Part shown: positions 18,161-26,423 of the stretch, in pieces
Position numbering within the stretch: position 1 is the stretch's first letter
Layout of the letters: each line of letters starts with the position of its first letter
From: Brachybacterium paraconglomeratum
Lineage (GTDB): Bacteria > Actinomycetota > Actinomycetes > Actinomycetales > Dermabacteraceae
Length of the DNA stretch: 43,528 nt
Assembly: GCF_003994255.1 (NCBI RefSeq)
Contig: NZ_ML133865.1
Span: 1 to 43,528 of the forward strand
Direction of reading: 5' to 3'
The notes under the pieces: generated by a model
Databases searched by the model: none
What the model was told of the DNA's origin: nothing
What the model saw: only the letters and a program-made list of their open reading frames with translations
Made by a program: the position numbers and the translations under genes

Positions 18161-19870
18161 ATGCGCACACCGAGGAACCAGCGATCGGCCGAGGCCGTCG
18201 AGGCCTTCACCCGGATCATGGGGCGCAAGCACGTGCTCACCTCGGCGCGTGCCACCGCGCCGTTCACCACGGGCGACCGCTTCGGCGCCGGTGACGTGCT
18301 CGCCGTGCTGCGGCCCGGCTCGCTGGTGGACATGTGGCGGGCGCTGCAGGTATGCGTGGACCACGATCTGATCGTCATCACCCAGGCCGCGAACACGGGT
18401 CTCACCGGCGGCTCCGGCCCCGGCGACCAGGACTACGACCGCGACGTCGTCATCCTCTCCACGCTGCGGATCGACGGGATCCACCTCATCAACGATGCCC
18501 GCGAGGCGATCAGCCTGGCCGGCGCCACCCTGTTCTCGCTCGAGGAGAAGCTCGCCGCGCACGACCGCGAGCCTCACTCGGTGATCGGCTCGAGCTCCAT
18601 CGGCGCGACCGTCGTCGGCGGCATCGCGAACAACTCCGGCGGCTCCCAGATCCGCAAGGGCCCCGCCTATACGGAGCAGGCGATCTTCGCGCGCGTCGAT
18701 GAGGACGGCCGGATCCACCTGGTGAATCATCTCGGGATCGATCTCGGCACCGACCCCACGCACATCCTCGACCGGCTCGAGCGCGGGGACTGGGACGCCG
18801 CCGACGTCACCCCGCCGCCGCCCGACTCCACCGGCACCGACTACGCGGACCACGTGCGCCAGCTGGTCGACACCCCGGCGCGCTTCAACGCCGACCCGAC
18901 CTTCCTCCACGAGGCCTCCGGCAACGCCGGCAAGATCATGGTGTTCGCCGTGCGCACCCGCACCTTCCCGCTCGAGAAGGACAAGGCCACCTTCTACATC
19001 GGCACCGACCGCCCTTCCGATCTCGAGGCGCTGCGCCGCCGCATCCTCGCCGCCGAGGGCCCGCTGCCGATCTCCGGCGAGTACATGAGCGCGCACGCGT
19101 TCTCCCTCGCGACCGAGTACGGCAAGGACACCTACGTCTCCCTCAAGCACGCCGGCTCCGCCACCCTGGTGCGCATGTTCGCGCTGAAGGCCTGGGCCAA
19201 CGGCGTGTTCGCGAAGCTGCCCGGCTTCGGGCCCGCCACCGCCGATGCGATCTCCCAGAAGCTCTTCTCCCTGGTGCCGGAGAGGATCCCGCGCCGACTG
19301 ACCGACTTCCGCGACCGCTTCGACCACCACCTGCTGCTGGTGGTCAGCGGCAGCGAGCGCGAGGCGACGCAGCAGCTCCTGCGCGAGTTCTTCGCGGAGC
19401 CGGAGCACGAGGGTGCTTTCTTCGAGTGCGACGCCGACGAGGCCCAGAGCGCGACCCTGATCCGCTTCGGCGTCGCCAGCGCCGCGAGCCGCTGCTTCGT
19501 CATGCACCGCGCCGAGGCCTCGGCGATGGTCACCTTCGACGTGGCGCTGCGCCGCGACGACGAGGACTGGCTGGAGAGACTGCCCGCGGAGATCGCGGAC
19601 CAGCTGCTCGAGAGCGCCTACTTCGGCCATTTCTTCTGCCACGTCCTGCACCAGGATCATGTGGCGAAGAAGGGCGTGGACCCGGTCGCACTGAAGAAGC
19701 GGATGACGCAGCTGCTGGTGGACCGCGGCGCTGCGGTCCCCGCCGAGCACAACTTCGGCCGGATCTACCCGGCCCCCGATCAGCTGGTCGCCCACTACCG
19801 TGAGCTCGACCCGCTGAACATGTTCAACGCCGGGGTGGGGGAGACGTCGGCGAAGAAGGGGTGGGGGTGA
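18161..19870 (+). CDS. dld: quinone-dependent D-lactate dehydrogenase
   Basis: A 569-residue peripheral-membrane flavoprotein close in length to E. coli Dld (571). The FAD-binding PP-loop region is 'QAANTGLTGGSGPGDQDYDR', followed by 'VILSTLRIDGIHLINDA' and 'GSSSIGATVVGGIANNSGG'. The C-terminal Dld-specific membrane-binding and cap domains are present ('PISGEYMSAHAFSLATEYGK', 'HLLLVVSGSEREATQQLL', 'AEHNFGRIYPAPDQL'). It oxidises D-lactate to pyruvate and passes electrons to menaquinone. ATG 18161 with 'aaggag' upstream matches the family N-terminus; a frame back to 18065 is not needed. A candidate -10 (TACGCT) lies near 18085. Confidence 0.95.
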   Translation: MRTPRNQRSAEAVEAFTRIMGRKHVLTSARATAPFTTGDRFGAGDVLAVLRPGSLVDMWRALQVCVDHDLIVITQAANTGLTGGSGPGDQDYDRDVVILSTLRIDGIHLINDAREAISLAGATLFSLEEKLAAHDREPHSVIGSSSIGATVVGGIANNSGGSQIRKGPAYTEQAIFARVDEDGRIHLVNHLGIDLGTDPTHILDRLERGDWDAADVTPPPPDSTGTDYADHVRQLVDTPARFNADPTFLHEASGNAGKIMVFAVRTRTFPLEKDKATFYIGTDRPSDLEALRRRILAAEGPLPISGEYMSAHAFSLATEYGKDTYVSLKHAGSATLVRMFALKAWANGVFAKLPGFGPATADAISQKLFSLVPERIPRRLTDFRDRFDHHLLLVVSGSEREATQQLLREFFAEPEHEGAFFECDADEAQSATLIRFGVASAASRCFVMHRAEASAMVTFDVALRRDDEDWLERLPAEIADQLLESAYFGHFFCHVLHQDHVAKKGVDPVALKKRMTQLLVDRGAAVPAEHNFGRIYPAPDQLVAHYRELDPLNMFNAGVGETSAKKGWG

Positions 19871-19872
19871 GC

Positions 19873-19895
19873 GGCGCGGCCGGACCGGCCGCGCC
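19873..19895. terminator. bidirectional hairpin between dld and deaminase gene
   Basis: The arms ggcgcggccgg (19873-19883) and ccggccgcgcc (19885-19895) form a strong GC stem between two convergent genes that end 36 bases apart. Confidence 0.65.
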
Positions 19896-19906
19896 CCTCC
19901 TTCCTC

Positions 19907-20917
19907 TCATCGCGCGGCGATCTCCTCGAGCTGAGCAACCCACGCGTCGACGCGCTGAGGGTCGGCCCAGCTGATCTCGAGCGAGTTGCGGGCCACCTGC
20001 ACGACCTCCTCGCGGCTGAGCTCCTGGGCGATGGCCAGCGCCTCGAGGTTGTCGCCCACGTACCCGCCGAAGTAAGCGGGATCGTCCGAGGCGACCGAGA
20101 CCTTCAGCCCCTGACGCAGGAGGTCGGTGATCTCCTGACCCTTCATCTGCTCGGTGACGAAGGAGTTCGACAGCGGGCAGCAGGTGAACCCGATCCCGCG
20201 CTCCTTCGCCTCGGCGACCAGGGAGCCGTCCTCGAGGATGTTCGTCCCGTGATCGATGCGCTCCACGCCGATCCTGTGCAGCACCGTGGCGATGTTCGCG
20301 ATCGACTGCTCCTGGTCGATGTCGCAGTGCATGGTCAGGCGGTAGCCGGCCTGCTTCGCGGCGTCGAAGACCGCGGCGAACTTCTCAGGCGGATTGCCGC
20401 GCTCGTCGGAGTCCAGCCCCACCCCGAGGATCCGGTCGCGATAGGGCAGCGAGGCCGCGAGCGTCTCCTCGGCCGACTCGACGCTGTGATCACGCAGGAA
20501 GCACATGATCAGCGCGGCCTCCACGCCGAGGCCTCGTGCCTCCTGCACAGCCGACCAGAGCCCGTCGACCACGGCGGCGAAGGGCACGCCGCGGCTGGTG
20601 TGGGCCTGCGGGTCGAAGAAGATCTCCGCGCGCACCACTCCGTCGGCGGCGGCGCGTTCGAAGTACGCCATGGCCAGGTCATAGAAGTCCTGCTCGGTGA
20701 CCAGCACCTCCATGGCGGGGTAGTAGACGGCCAGGAAGCTGGTGAGATCGGTGAAGTCGTACGTCGCACGCACCTGCTCCACCGTGCTCTGCCCGATGTC
20801 GACACCGTTGCGGCGGGCCAGCTCGAGCTTCAGCTCCGGCTCGAGGGTGCCCTCGATGTGCAGGTGGAGCTCTGCCTTCGGCAGGGAATCGATGAACGGG
20901 CGATCGTAGCTGGGCAT
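19907..20917 (-). CDS. adenine/adenosine deaminase-family enzyme
   Basis: A 336-residue metal-dependent purine deaminase of the amidohydrolase superfamily. Metal-binding HLHIEGT (His18, His20), 'RIDHGTNIL' and 'SVASDDPAYFGGY' are present; SDDPAYF is typical of the adenine-deaminase (AAH1-like) branch. In contrast, the usual HAGE motif carrying the catalytic Glu reads 'TMHCDIDQEQS', a variant seen in an actinobacterial subgroup, so the substrate (adenine, adenosine or another amino-purine) is uncertain. Length matches the family (~335-345). ATG 20917 is the natural start. It is monocistronic and converges with dld. Confidence 0.88.
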   Translation of the reverse strand: MPSYDRPFIDSLPKAELHLHIEGTLEPELKLELARRNGVDIGQSTVEQVRATYDFTDLTSFLAVYYPAMEVLVTEQDFYDLAMAYFERAAADGVVRAEIFFDPQAHTSRGVPFAAVVDGLWSAVQEARGLGVEAALIMCFLRDHSVESAEETLAASLPYRDRILGVGLDSDERGNPPEKFAAVFDAAKQAGYRLTMHCDIDQEQSIANIATVLHRIGVERIDHGTNILEDGSLVAEAKERGIGFTCCPLSNSFVTEQMKGQEITDLLRQGLKVSVASDDPAYFGGYVGDNLEALAIAQELSREEVVQVARNSLEISWADPQRVDAWVAQLEEIAAR

Positions 20918-21080
20918 GACGGGGCGGTCTCCTCGAGGTCACAGGGCAGGACTCGGCCAGGATAGGAGGCTCGCTGCACTTCAGCGCGGTGGGATCACGG
21001 CAGTACGGGGTCGATCGGTCAGGTCCGTCCCAGGACGTCTGCATCGTCGCGCCTATGGGCGCGAGCCCGTGCTGCGCCGC

Positions 21081-22565
21081 TCACCCGTCCGACCGCGAGA
21101 ACCGGTTGGTCATCCCCTCGCTCGCCGTGAACAGCACCTGGCCGAGCAGCGCCTCGGTCTCCGTGCGGATCCGCTCGGCGATCCGGGTGTTCGCTGCGGC
21201 GAGCAGGGCCGGTACCTCGCCCGCCGTACCGGCCCCGGCGGCCTCCTCGTCGGCCGCGTGGACGGCGGTGCGGCCGAGCGCCTGGGTGCGCTGCTGGTAG
21301 CGTTCGATCAGCGGGATCGTCTCGTGGAAGTGCGGATCGGCCAGCGCCGCGATCATCCGGGAGGTCCAGTAGAAGCTGTCGGTGGAGACCGTCTCGCCGG
21401 TGGTCGAGAGATAGGCCGGGGCCTCCTCGACGTTCGTGAACATCGGGATCAGCGTCGTGAACGGCAGCGAAGCGTAGGCGATCCACTGCACCGAGCGATG
21501 CGAGGCGGGCAGGTCGCCGCGGATCTGCAGGATCGCCAGCGCGTTGTGGCGGTTGATGCCGATGGGGCGGAAGGCGCGGCGCTCCGCGTCGGTGCCGCGC
21601 GGGGAGTAGGGGTCGAAGACGGTGCCCTGGTAGTGGGTGCTGAGCACGTCCTTGACGTCCTCGACGGTGAGCAGGCGCTCAGGCCTGCGGCTCCAGGCGA
21701 GGTCGTCGGAGTCGGGGCTCGCGCCCGGGCGCCCGGCGTCCCAGTCCTCGGCGTGCGGGCTGAGGGTGCGCTGCATGTACCAGGCGCGGGGCGAGTTGTA
21801 GACGTGGTCGTGCTCGGTGTGGGAGCCGAAGGCCTCGCGCGGGTTGAACACGTCCTCGCGCTGCCCGTCCTCGCGCAGGGTGAGGTCGAGGTGGTGCTCG
21901 CGCAGGAAGGCTCGCAGGTCGGGGCTCGCGAGGTGGTTGCGGCCGGGCCCCTCGGCGTCGGCGAGGTCGAAGGAGTCGATGCCCAGCTGGTTCGGCATCG
22001 TCACGTAGTGGTCCTCGGGCACGCGCCGCGCGATCCAGTGGTGCCCGCCCACGGTCTCCAGCCACCAGATGTCCTCCGCGTCGCTGAACGCGATCCCGTT
22101 CATCTCGTAGGTGCCGTGCTCGGCGAGCAGCGCCCCGAGCCGCTCCACGCCCTCGCGGGCCGAGCGGATGTAGGGCAGCACGAGGGTCACGAAGTCCTCC
22201 TCGCCGAAGCCGCCAGGCTGGCCCCCGCTGCGCTCGACCAGCGGGTCCGCGCCGAGCACGCGCGGGTTCGAGGTGATCGTCTCGGTCGCGCTCATCGCGA
22301 CGTTCGCCGCGTTGATCCCGGCGCAGCCCCAGATCCCCTCGTCCGGCAGTGCGTTCGGGATCGCGGTGTAGCGCAGCGGGTTCTCGGGCAGCTCGATCGT
22401 GCGCCCGCCGAGCACGGAGGTGTAGCTGCGCGGCTGGTCCTCGGGACGCACCACCACGGCGCGCTTCGGATCGAAGCTGCCGGCCGAAGAGTCCTCGGTG
22501 CGGGCGACGAGCGGGGAGCCGTCGGCGCTCGCACGGCGGCCGACGAGGAGGGTGGTGCAGGGCAT
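21081..22565 (-). CDS. C69 family dipeptidase (peptidase U34)
   Basis: A 494-residue N-terminal-nucleophile hydrolase of the PepD/C69 family. Start ATG 22565 gives MPCTTLLVGRRAS with Cys3 as the probable nucleophile; the family begins with this Cys-Thr-Thr block. 'DGSPLVARTEDSS', 'EGIWGCAGINAANVAMSATE' and 'EMNGIAFSDAEDIWWLET' are characteristic. There is no signal peptide, so it acts in the cytoplasm on dipeptides. An in-frame upstream start at 22646 would bury the nucleophile and is rejected; 'ggagcc' lies near the chosen start. It is divergent from a small plus-strand ORF. Confidence 0.93.
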   Translation of the reverse strand: MPCTTLLVGRRASADGSPLVARTEDSSAGSFDPKRAVVVRPEDQPRSYTSVLGGRTIELPENPLRYTAIPNALPDEGIWGCAGINAANVAMSATETITSNPRVLGADPLVERSGGQPGGFGEEDFVTLVLPYIRSAREGVERLGALLAEHGTYEMNGIAFSDAEDIWWLETVGGHHWIARRVPEDHYVTMPNQLGIDSFDLADAEGPGRNHLASPDLRAFLREHHLDLTLREDGQREDVFNPREAFGSHTEHDHVYNSPRAWYMQRTLSPHAEDWDAGRPGASPDSDDLAWSRRPERLLTVEDVKDVLSTHYQGTVFDPYSPRGTDAERRAFRPIGINRHNALAILQIRGDLPASHRSVQWIAYASLPFTTLIPMFTNVEEAPAYLSTTGETVSTDSFYWTSRMIAALADPHFHETIPLIERYQQRTQALGRTAVHAADEEAAGAGTAGEVPALLAAANTRIAERIRTETEALLGQVLFTASEGMTNRFSRSDG

Positions 22566-22694
22566 GGGCGGGTGGCTCCTGGGGCGCGGGGACGGTGTGC
22601 GTTCTCCACCGTAGAACTGCTCCCGACATAGGGTGGTCCGCACCATGGTGCCGTGTCCGGCGGCACCGATGCGTCGTGGGGGAGCGGAGCAGCG

Positions 22695-22835
22695 ATGAGA
22701 CGGCGAAGCAAGGGACGAGCACGATTCTCCCGGAGCGAAGGGGCGTCCCTGTTCCTGGAGCTGTTCGACCTCATCGCGGGCGTGGCACAGCTCCTGTGGC
22801 GCCTGCCGTTACTGATCCTGCGCCTGTTCAGCTGA
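22695..22835 (+). CDS. small hydrophobic protein, 46 residues
   Basis: A small ORF: basic N-terminus (MRRRSKGRARFSRSEGAS) followed by one hydrophobic helix (LFLELFDLIAGVAQLLWRL...) ending LILRLFS. It looks like a single-pass membrane microprotein. 'ggagcggagc' just upstream of the ATG could serve for ribosome binding; a longer frame from 22653 is also open. No family is recognised, and it could be chance, but the basic-then-hydrophobic pattern and GC-rich third positions favour a gene. Confidence 0.5.
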   Translation: MRRRSKGRARFSRSEGASLFLELFDLIAGVAQLLWRLPLLILRLFS

Positions 22836-22877
22836 GCGCGCAGAGTCGCGGGGTAGTGCGCACAGCGGGCCCGCCCG

Positions 22878-24620
22878 TCAGGCGCTGCCCTCCGTGAGGC
22901 TCGCCGTCGGCAGCCAGTCCGCGCCGAGCAGCTGCGCGACGTCGCTGAGGCCTTCGGTGTCGCCGCCGACGGTGTCGGAGGCGGCGGCGATCCGCTCCAC
23001 CATCAGCTTGCTGACCTGCTCCTCGACGGTGTCCTCGGCGTAGGCGATGTGCCAGGGGGAGACCTGGTGGTCGCGGTGGGTGCGGCCGGTGACCTGTCGG
23101 CCCGCGATGCCGGAGAAGCGGGCCTGGTGGAAGATCCCCACCCGCGGCTCCGTGCTCGCCTGCCTGCCGCCGGGGAGGGTCTCCCCGGCGTGGAGGCTGA
23201 TCGAGGCGACGGTGGTGAACACGCACACCGGCGCCTCCCCGGTCTGGAAGCGCAGCCGCTCGGCCTCGACGTCGAAGCGGTCCCGGCCATAGATCGTCGC
23301 GACCTCGATCCCCGAGTCCTGGAGACGTTCGGTGATCGGGTCGGCGGCGGTGCTCACGAACTCGACCGAACAGGCCACCTGCCGTTCCGCCTCGACCTGC
23401 TGCGCGATCCACTGCGCCGTCGAATCGACGCGAAGCAGTCCCGCCTTCTGCCGGAAGCGCAGCAGCGCCGCCCGACCCTTCGCGGTGTTCCGTCCGCGGC
23501 GCGCGAGGTCCATCTCGCGGCAGAACTCTCCCCACTCCGCCTCGTACGCCTCCCGCTCGGCCGGGGTGAGCGCGACCGGCATCCCGGAGATCGGCACCGG
23601 CCCCCAGGGTGCTGCGCGGTGCAGCATCGCGGCGGGCTCGTCGTCCGTCAGCCAGCTGCGCACCCGCGCGAGATCCTCCGCCCGACGGGCCGGATCCGTC
23701 GTCCAGGTCGCGCCGTAGCGGCCCTTCTCCAGGCCGACCCCGTGCCGCTCCAGCGCGGAGGTGAAAGTGTTCGCGGGCTCCTTGGCCGAGGCCCAGGCGG
23801 TCATCGGCTCCCCGTGCGACTGCGCGTAGGCGGGGGCCAGGTACGGCAGCTCGAGCGGGGTGTGTCCGGGCGTCGCCGTCGTCGCGATGACGAAGGGCGC
23901 CGCGTCGTGCGAGCGGGTGTGCCCGGAGATCCGCGACCAGAGCTTCCACCGCTTCGTGGTGGTGCGGCGCAGGGCATGCGCCTCGTCGGCGATGATCACG
24001 TCCCAGTCGTGGCCTGCGACCTTCTCCAGCCGGTCCCAGGTGATCACCACCCACTCCAGGCCGCTGTCCCCGAGCGCCGTGATCGTGCGGCACCAGTGCC
24101 CGATCGTGATCGCCGCCGGCCGGTCCGCGACCACCAGCACCCGCTCCGCGCCGCGCAGATCGCCGACGGCGGACGCGCCGAGCACGGCGGAAATCGTCTT
24201 GCCGACGCCCGGCTCGTCGGCCAGCAGGAACATCCGCCCGCCCGCCTCCGCACGGGCCGCGATCGCGTCGGCCGCCTCGTACTGGTTCTGCCGCGGCTCG
24301 AAGCCGTCGGCCGGCTCGGGGACGGGCGCGGGGGAGCCGGGGTTGTGGAGGTTCTCCAAGAAGCGGCCCAGCGTGTGCGGGCCGGGGGAGTAGGGAGCCA
24401 GGTGCGCAGGCAGGATCCGGCCGACGTGCACGTGCATCTTCACGGCCGGATGCCAGGAGGCTCCCTCGACCTGTGTGCCGTAGGGGACGTCGAGGATCCA
24501 CAGCCGCTCGCCCGGGCCGACGAAGGGGAGCTCGCGCGGGGTGGAGCGGGAGGAGCCCCCGGAGCGGCGGCGCGAGGACCTGCGGCGGTGGGTGGAGGGG
24601 GAGCGGCGGGAGGTGGGCAC
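22878..24620 (-). CDS. SNF2/DEAD-like helicase
   Basis: A 580-residue superfamily-2 ATPase. Walker A is 'LADEPGVGKT' (DEPGVGKT 135-142), Walker B 'DVIIADEAHALRR' (DEAH 212-215), and motif III-like 'VIATTATPGHTPLEL' is present. The C-terminal lobe has 'VEFVSTAADPITERLQDSG', 'VCVFTTVASISLHAGETLPG' and the arginine-finger motif 'GRQVTGRTHRDHQVSPWHI'. The N-terminal ~100 residues (basic tail plus 'WHPAVKMHVHVG') are not standard. It is related to SNF2-type remodellers and phage helicases; the role may be DNA repair or defence, not certain. The start is GTG 24620, six bases after TAACCT, hence probably leaderless. It stands alone. Confidence 0.85.
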   Translation of the reverse strand: MPTSRRSPSTHRRRSSRRRSGGSSRSTPRELPFVGPGERLWILDVPYGTQVEGASWHPAVKMHVHVGRILPAHLAPYSPGPHTLGRFLENLHNPGSPAPVPEPADGFEPRQNQYEAADAIAARAEAGGRMFLLADEPGVGKTISAVLGASAVGDLRGAERVLVVADRPAAITIGHWCRTITALGDSGLEWVVITWDRLEKVAGHDWDVIIADEAHALRRTTTKRWKLWSRISGHTRSHDAAPFVIATTATPGHTPLELPYLAPAYAQSHGEPMTAWASAKEPANTFTSALERHGVGLEKGRYGATWTTDPARRAEDLARVRSWLTDDEPAAMLHRAAPWGPVPISGMPVALTPAEREAYEAEWGEFCREMDLARRGRNTAKGRAALLRFRQKAGLLRVDSTAQWIAQQVEAERQVACSVEFVSTAADPITERLQDSGIEVATIYGRDRFDVEAERLRFQTGEAPVCVFTTVASISLHAGETLPGGRQASTEPRVGIFHQARFSGIAGRQVTGRTHRDHQVSPWHIAYAEDTVEEQVSKLMVERIAAASDTVGGDTEGLSDVAQLLGADWLPTASLTEGSA

Positions 24621-24626
24621 CGCTCG

Positions 24627-24632
24627 AGGTTA
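24627..24632 (-). promoter_or_regulatory. putative leaderless -10 box of the helicase gene
   Basis: On the minus strand TAACCT precedes the GTG start codon by six bases. There is no Shine-Dalgarno sequence between. Confidence 0.45.
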
Positions 24633-24701
24633 GCGGGGCGCGGCGGCGTGTGCCGGTGAGAAGGTAGGTGTCCTTACGACCCCATCTCAGGAGGTTCGGA
24701 C

Positions 24702-24965
24702 ATGAGCAGCACCCCGCTGTACCACCCCGATGACGACGAGACGAATCCCCACCCGGAGGACCAAGGCATCTCCCCGCAGGGTGGCCCGGAGGATCCCGCC
24801 GACGCGGGAGCGTCGCGCTCCTCCCAGGACGCCGCCTCCTCGGACACCGACCTCGATGAGCTGAACGACGAGGGCGTCGGCGGCACGGTCGGCTCGAAGG
24901 ACACCTTCGAGCCGGAGGAGTCCGACGCCTCCCGGCATGCCGGGGGCGACTCGCAGCAGGCATGA
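24702..24965 (+). CDS. small acidic protein, unknown function
   Basis: An 87-residue, strongly acidic and low-complexity protein (MSSTPLYHPDDDETNPHP...) rich in Asp, Glu, Ser and Gly. It has no signal peptide or helix-forming core and is probably disordered. A perfect 'aggagg' seven bases before ATG 24702 and a terminator hairpin right after the stop show that it is a real gene. No family is recognised. It is divergent from the helicase gene, with ~80 bases between them. Confidence 0.75.
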   Translation: MSSTPLYHPDDDETNPHPEDQGISPQGGPEDPADAGASRSSQDAASSDTDLDELNDEGVGGTVGSKDTFEPEESDASRHAGGDSQQA

Positions 24966-24974
24966 GGCCCGCCC

Positions 24975-25002
24975 GCTGTGAGCGACGTTGATCGCTCACA
25001 GC
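24975..25002. terminator. hairpin after acidic-protein gene
   Basis: A perfect 11-bp inverted repeat (gctgtgagcga at 24975-24985, tcgctcacagc at 24992-25002) with a 6-base loop, ten bases past the stop of the acidic-protein gene. It could also end the tetR remnant on the other strand. Confidence 0.75.
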
Positions 25003-25004
25003 GG

Positions 25005-25350
25005 TGCGCCCGAGGACGGCTTCCGGGCCACCGGGCGGGGCTCGCCCCTGCCACCACGAGTTCGACGAGTCGGTGCAGCGCCTCATCGATGTCCTCGCCG
25101 TCGATTCGTCTCTGCCGGGAACGGTTGAGCTCGGCCAGCACCCCGGCGACGATGAGCCGGGTGCCGGCCGCCGCAGCCGCACCGGGCGCCTCGCCGGCAG
25201 TGCCTGTCGCACCATCCCGCGCCGCTCCGACCGCACCGGAAGCGTCGACCCGGCCGTCCTGCAGGCGCCTGGCGATCTGCTCTCCGAGGCGATCGACGTG
25301 GTCGAGGACCCGCTGGCGGTGCGGCATGTCCGCACGCTCGATCAGCGCAT
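25005..25350 (-). pseudogene. TetR-family regulator, C-terminal remnant
   Basis: On the minus strand the frame reads 'DALDAGRDALIERADMPHRQ', 'VLDHVDRLGEQIARRLQDGR' and, further on, 'LIVAGVLAELNRSRQRRIDG' then 'EDIDEALHRLVELVVAGA'. This looks like the helical ligand-binding half of a TetR/AcrR repressor. The DNA-binding N-terminal third is missing and the frame does not stop at the natural place, so it is a remnant. It abuts the 5'-truncated oleate hydratase fragment head to head, as if one deletion removed the shared promoter and both N-termini. Family assignment is by pattern and moderately sure. Confidence 0.6.
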
Positions 25351-26041
25351 CCCGGCCTGCATCGAGCGCATCGCCCAGCGCGATCCGTTCAGCGGCCGCG
25401 TGGCCACCGGCGGCGTCGTCACCGCCGAGGACTCCTCCTGGCTGCTGAGCTGGACGGTCAACCGCCAGCCGCACTTCAAGAAGCAGCCGAAGGATCAGAT
25501 CGTCGCCTGGGTCTACGGCCTGTTCGTCGACGTCAGCGGCGACTACGTGAAGAAGCCCCTGTCGCAGTGCACCGGTGAGGAGATCACCCAGGAGTGGCTC
25601 TGCCACCTGGGAGTGCCCGTGGAGGAGATCCCTGAGCTCGCTGCGACGGGCGCGCGGTGCGTGCCGGTCATGATGCTCTACGTGACGAGCTTCTTCATGC
25701 CCCGGCACGCCGGGGATCGGCCCCGGGTCGTCCCGGAGGGCGCCGTGAACTTCGCGTTCCTCGGGCAGTTCGCGGAGACCGGACGCGACACGATCTTCAC
25801 CACCGAGTACTCGGCGCGCACCGGCATGGAGGCCGTCTACGAACTCCTCGACGTGGAGCGCGGCGTGCCGGAGCCCTGGGGCTCCATGTACGACGTGCGC
25901 GACCTCCTCGAGGCCTCGGCGCGCATGCGCGAGGGCAAGAAGGTGGAGATCCCCGGCCCGGCCCCGCTGCGCAGCTACCTGCGCGGAAGGCTCGAGCACG
26001 GAGAGATCGGCCAGCTCCTCGAGGAGCACGGCCTGATCTGA
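25345..26041 (+). pseudogene. ohyA: oleate hydratase, 5'-truncated remnant
   Basis: About 230 C-terminal codons of a myosin-cross-reactive-antigen/oleate hydratase gene: 'RIAQRDPFSGRVATGGVVT', 'DSSWLLSWTVNRQPHFKKQP', 'DYVKKPLSQCTGEEITQEWL', 'FMPRHAGDRPRVVPEGAVNF', 'FAETGRDTIFTTEYSARTGM'. Full-length enzymes are ~550-650 residues and need an N-terminal FAD-binding fold and the catalytic region, which are absent. The reading frame itself is open from 25004, but residues before ~25345 are antisense to the tetR remnant, not oleate hydratase. The remaining piece cannot hydrate fatty acids. Intact relatives convert oleic to 10-hydroxystearic acid. Confidence 0.85.
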
Positions 26042-26423
26042 GCCTCGCGTCCGCCCGCCGGGCGCGCCTCGGGGCGGTCCCGGGGCGCGTCCGGTCTGCT
26101 TGCGCGTGGGCTAGAGGAGGTGTCGGGCAGCTCGTTCCAGAGCTCTGCACCGCCGTTCTGGGGGGGGCGGCCCGGCCTGCGCCGTTCGGCGCGTCAGTTT
26201 CCAGAGGCACCGCGTCCCCGGAACGGTGATAGAGCCCGCGAGCGTCGCGCCACGGACCACTCCCGAAGCACCGACGATCGATCGACAGCCCCGGGCAGGT
26301 TGCCCAGGACTGTCGATCGGTGAGCCTCGTCAGCTCGACGGCCGGCCTGCCTCGCCGGCGACGCCGTTCACGACGGGCGAGCCCTCCCCCGACGCAGTGC
26401 GGGCGACGTCAGGGAGCCGAGGC
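26042..26423. other. gene-free region with a strong hairpin
   Basis: About 380 bases without a supported gene. At 26279-26319 the arms cgatcgacag and ctgtcgatcg (10 bp), with inner gggca/tgccc, form a stable hairpin that probably terminates the deacetylase transcript coming from the minus strand, or the ohyA remnant on the plus strand. Confidence 0.6.

Noticed and set aside
22828..25335. Minus-strand 835-codon frame
   Set aside because: It is a shifted shadow of the helicase gene; the 22878-24620 frame carries all the motifs.
24674..26029. Minus-strand 451-codon frame
   Set aside because: Its outer parts are antisense to the acidic-protein gene and the oleate hydratase remnant; only the TetR-like middle is meaningful.
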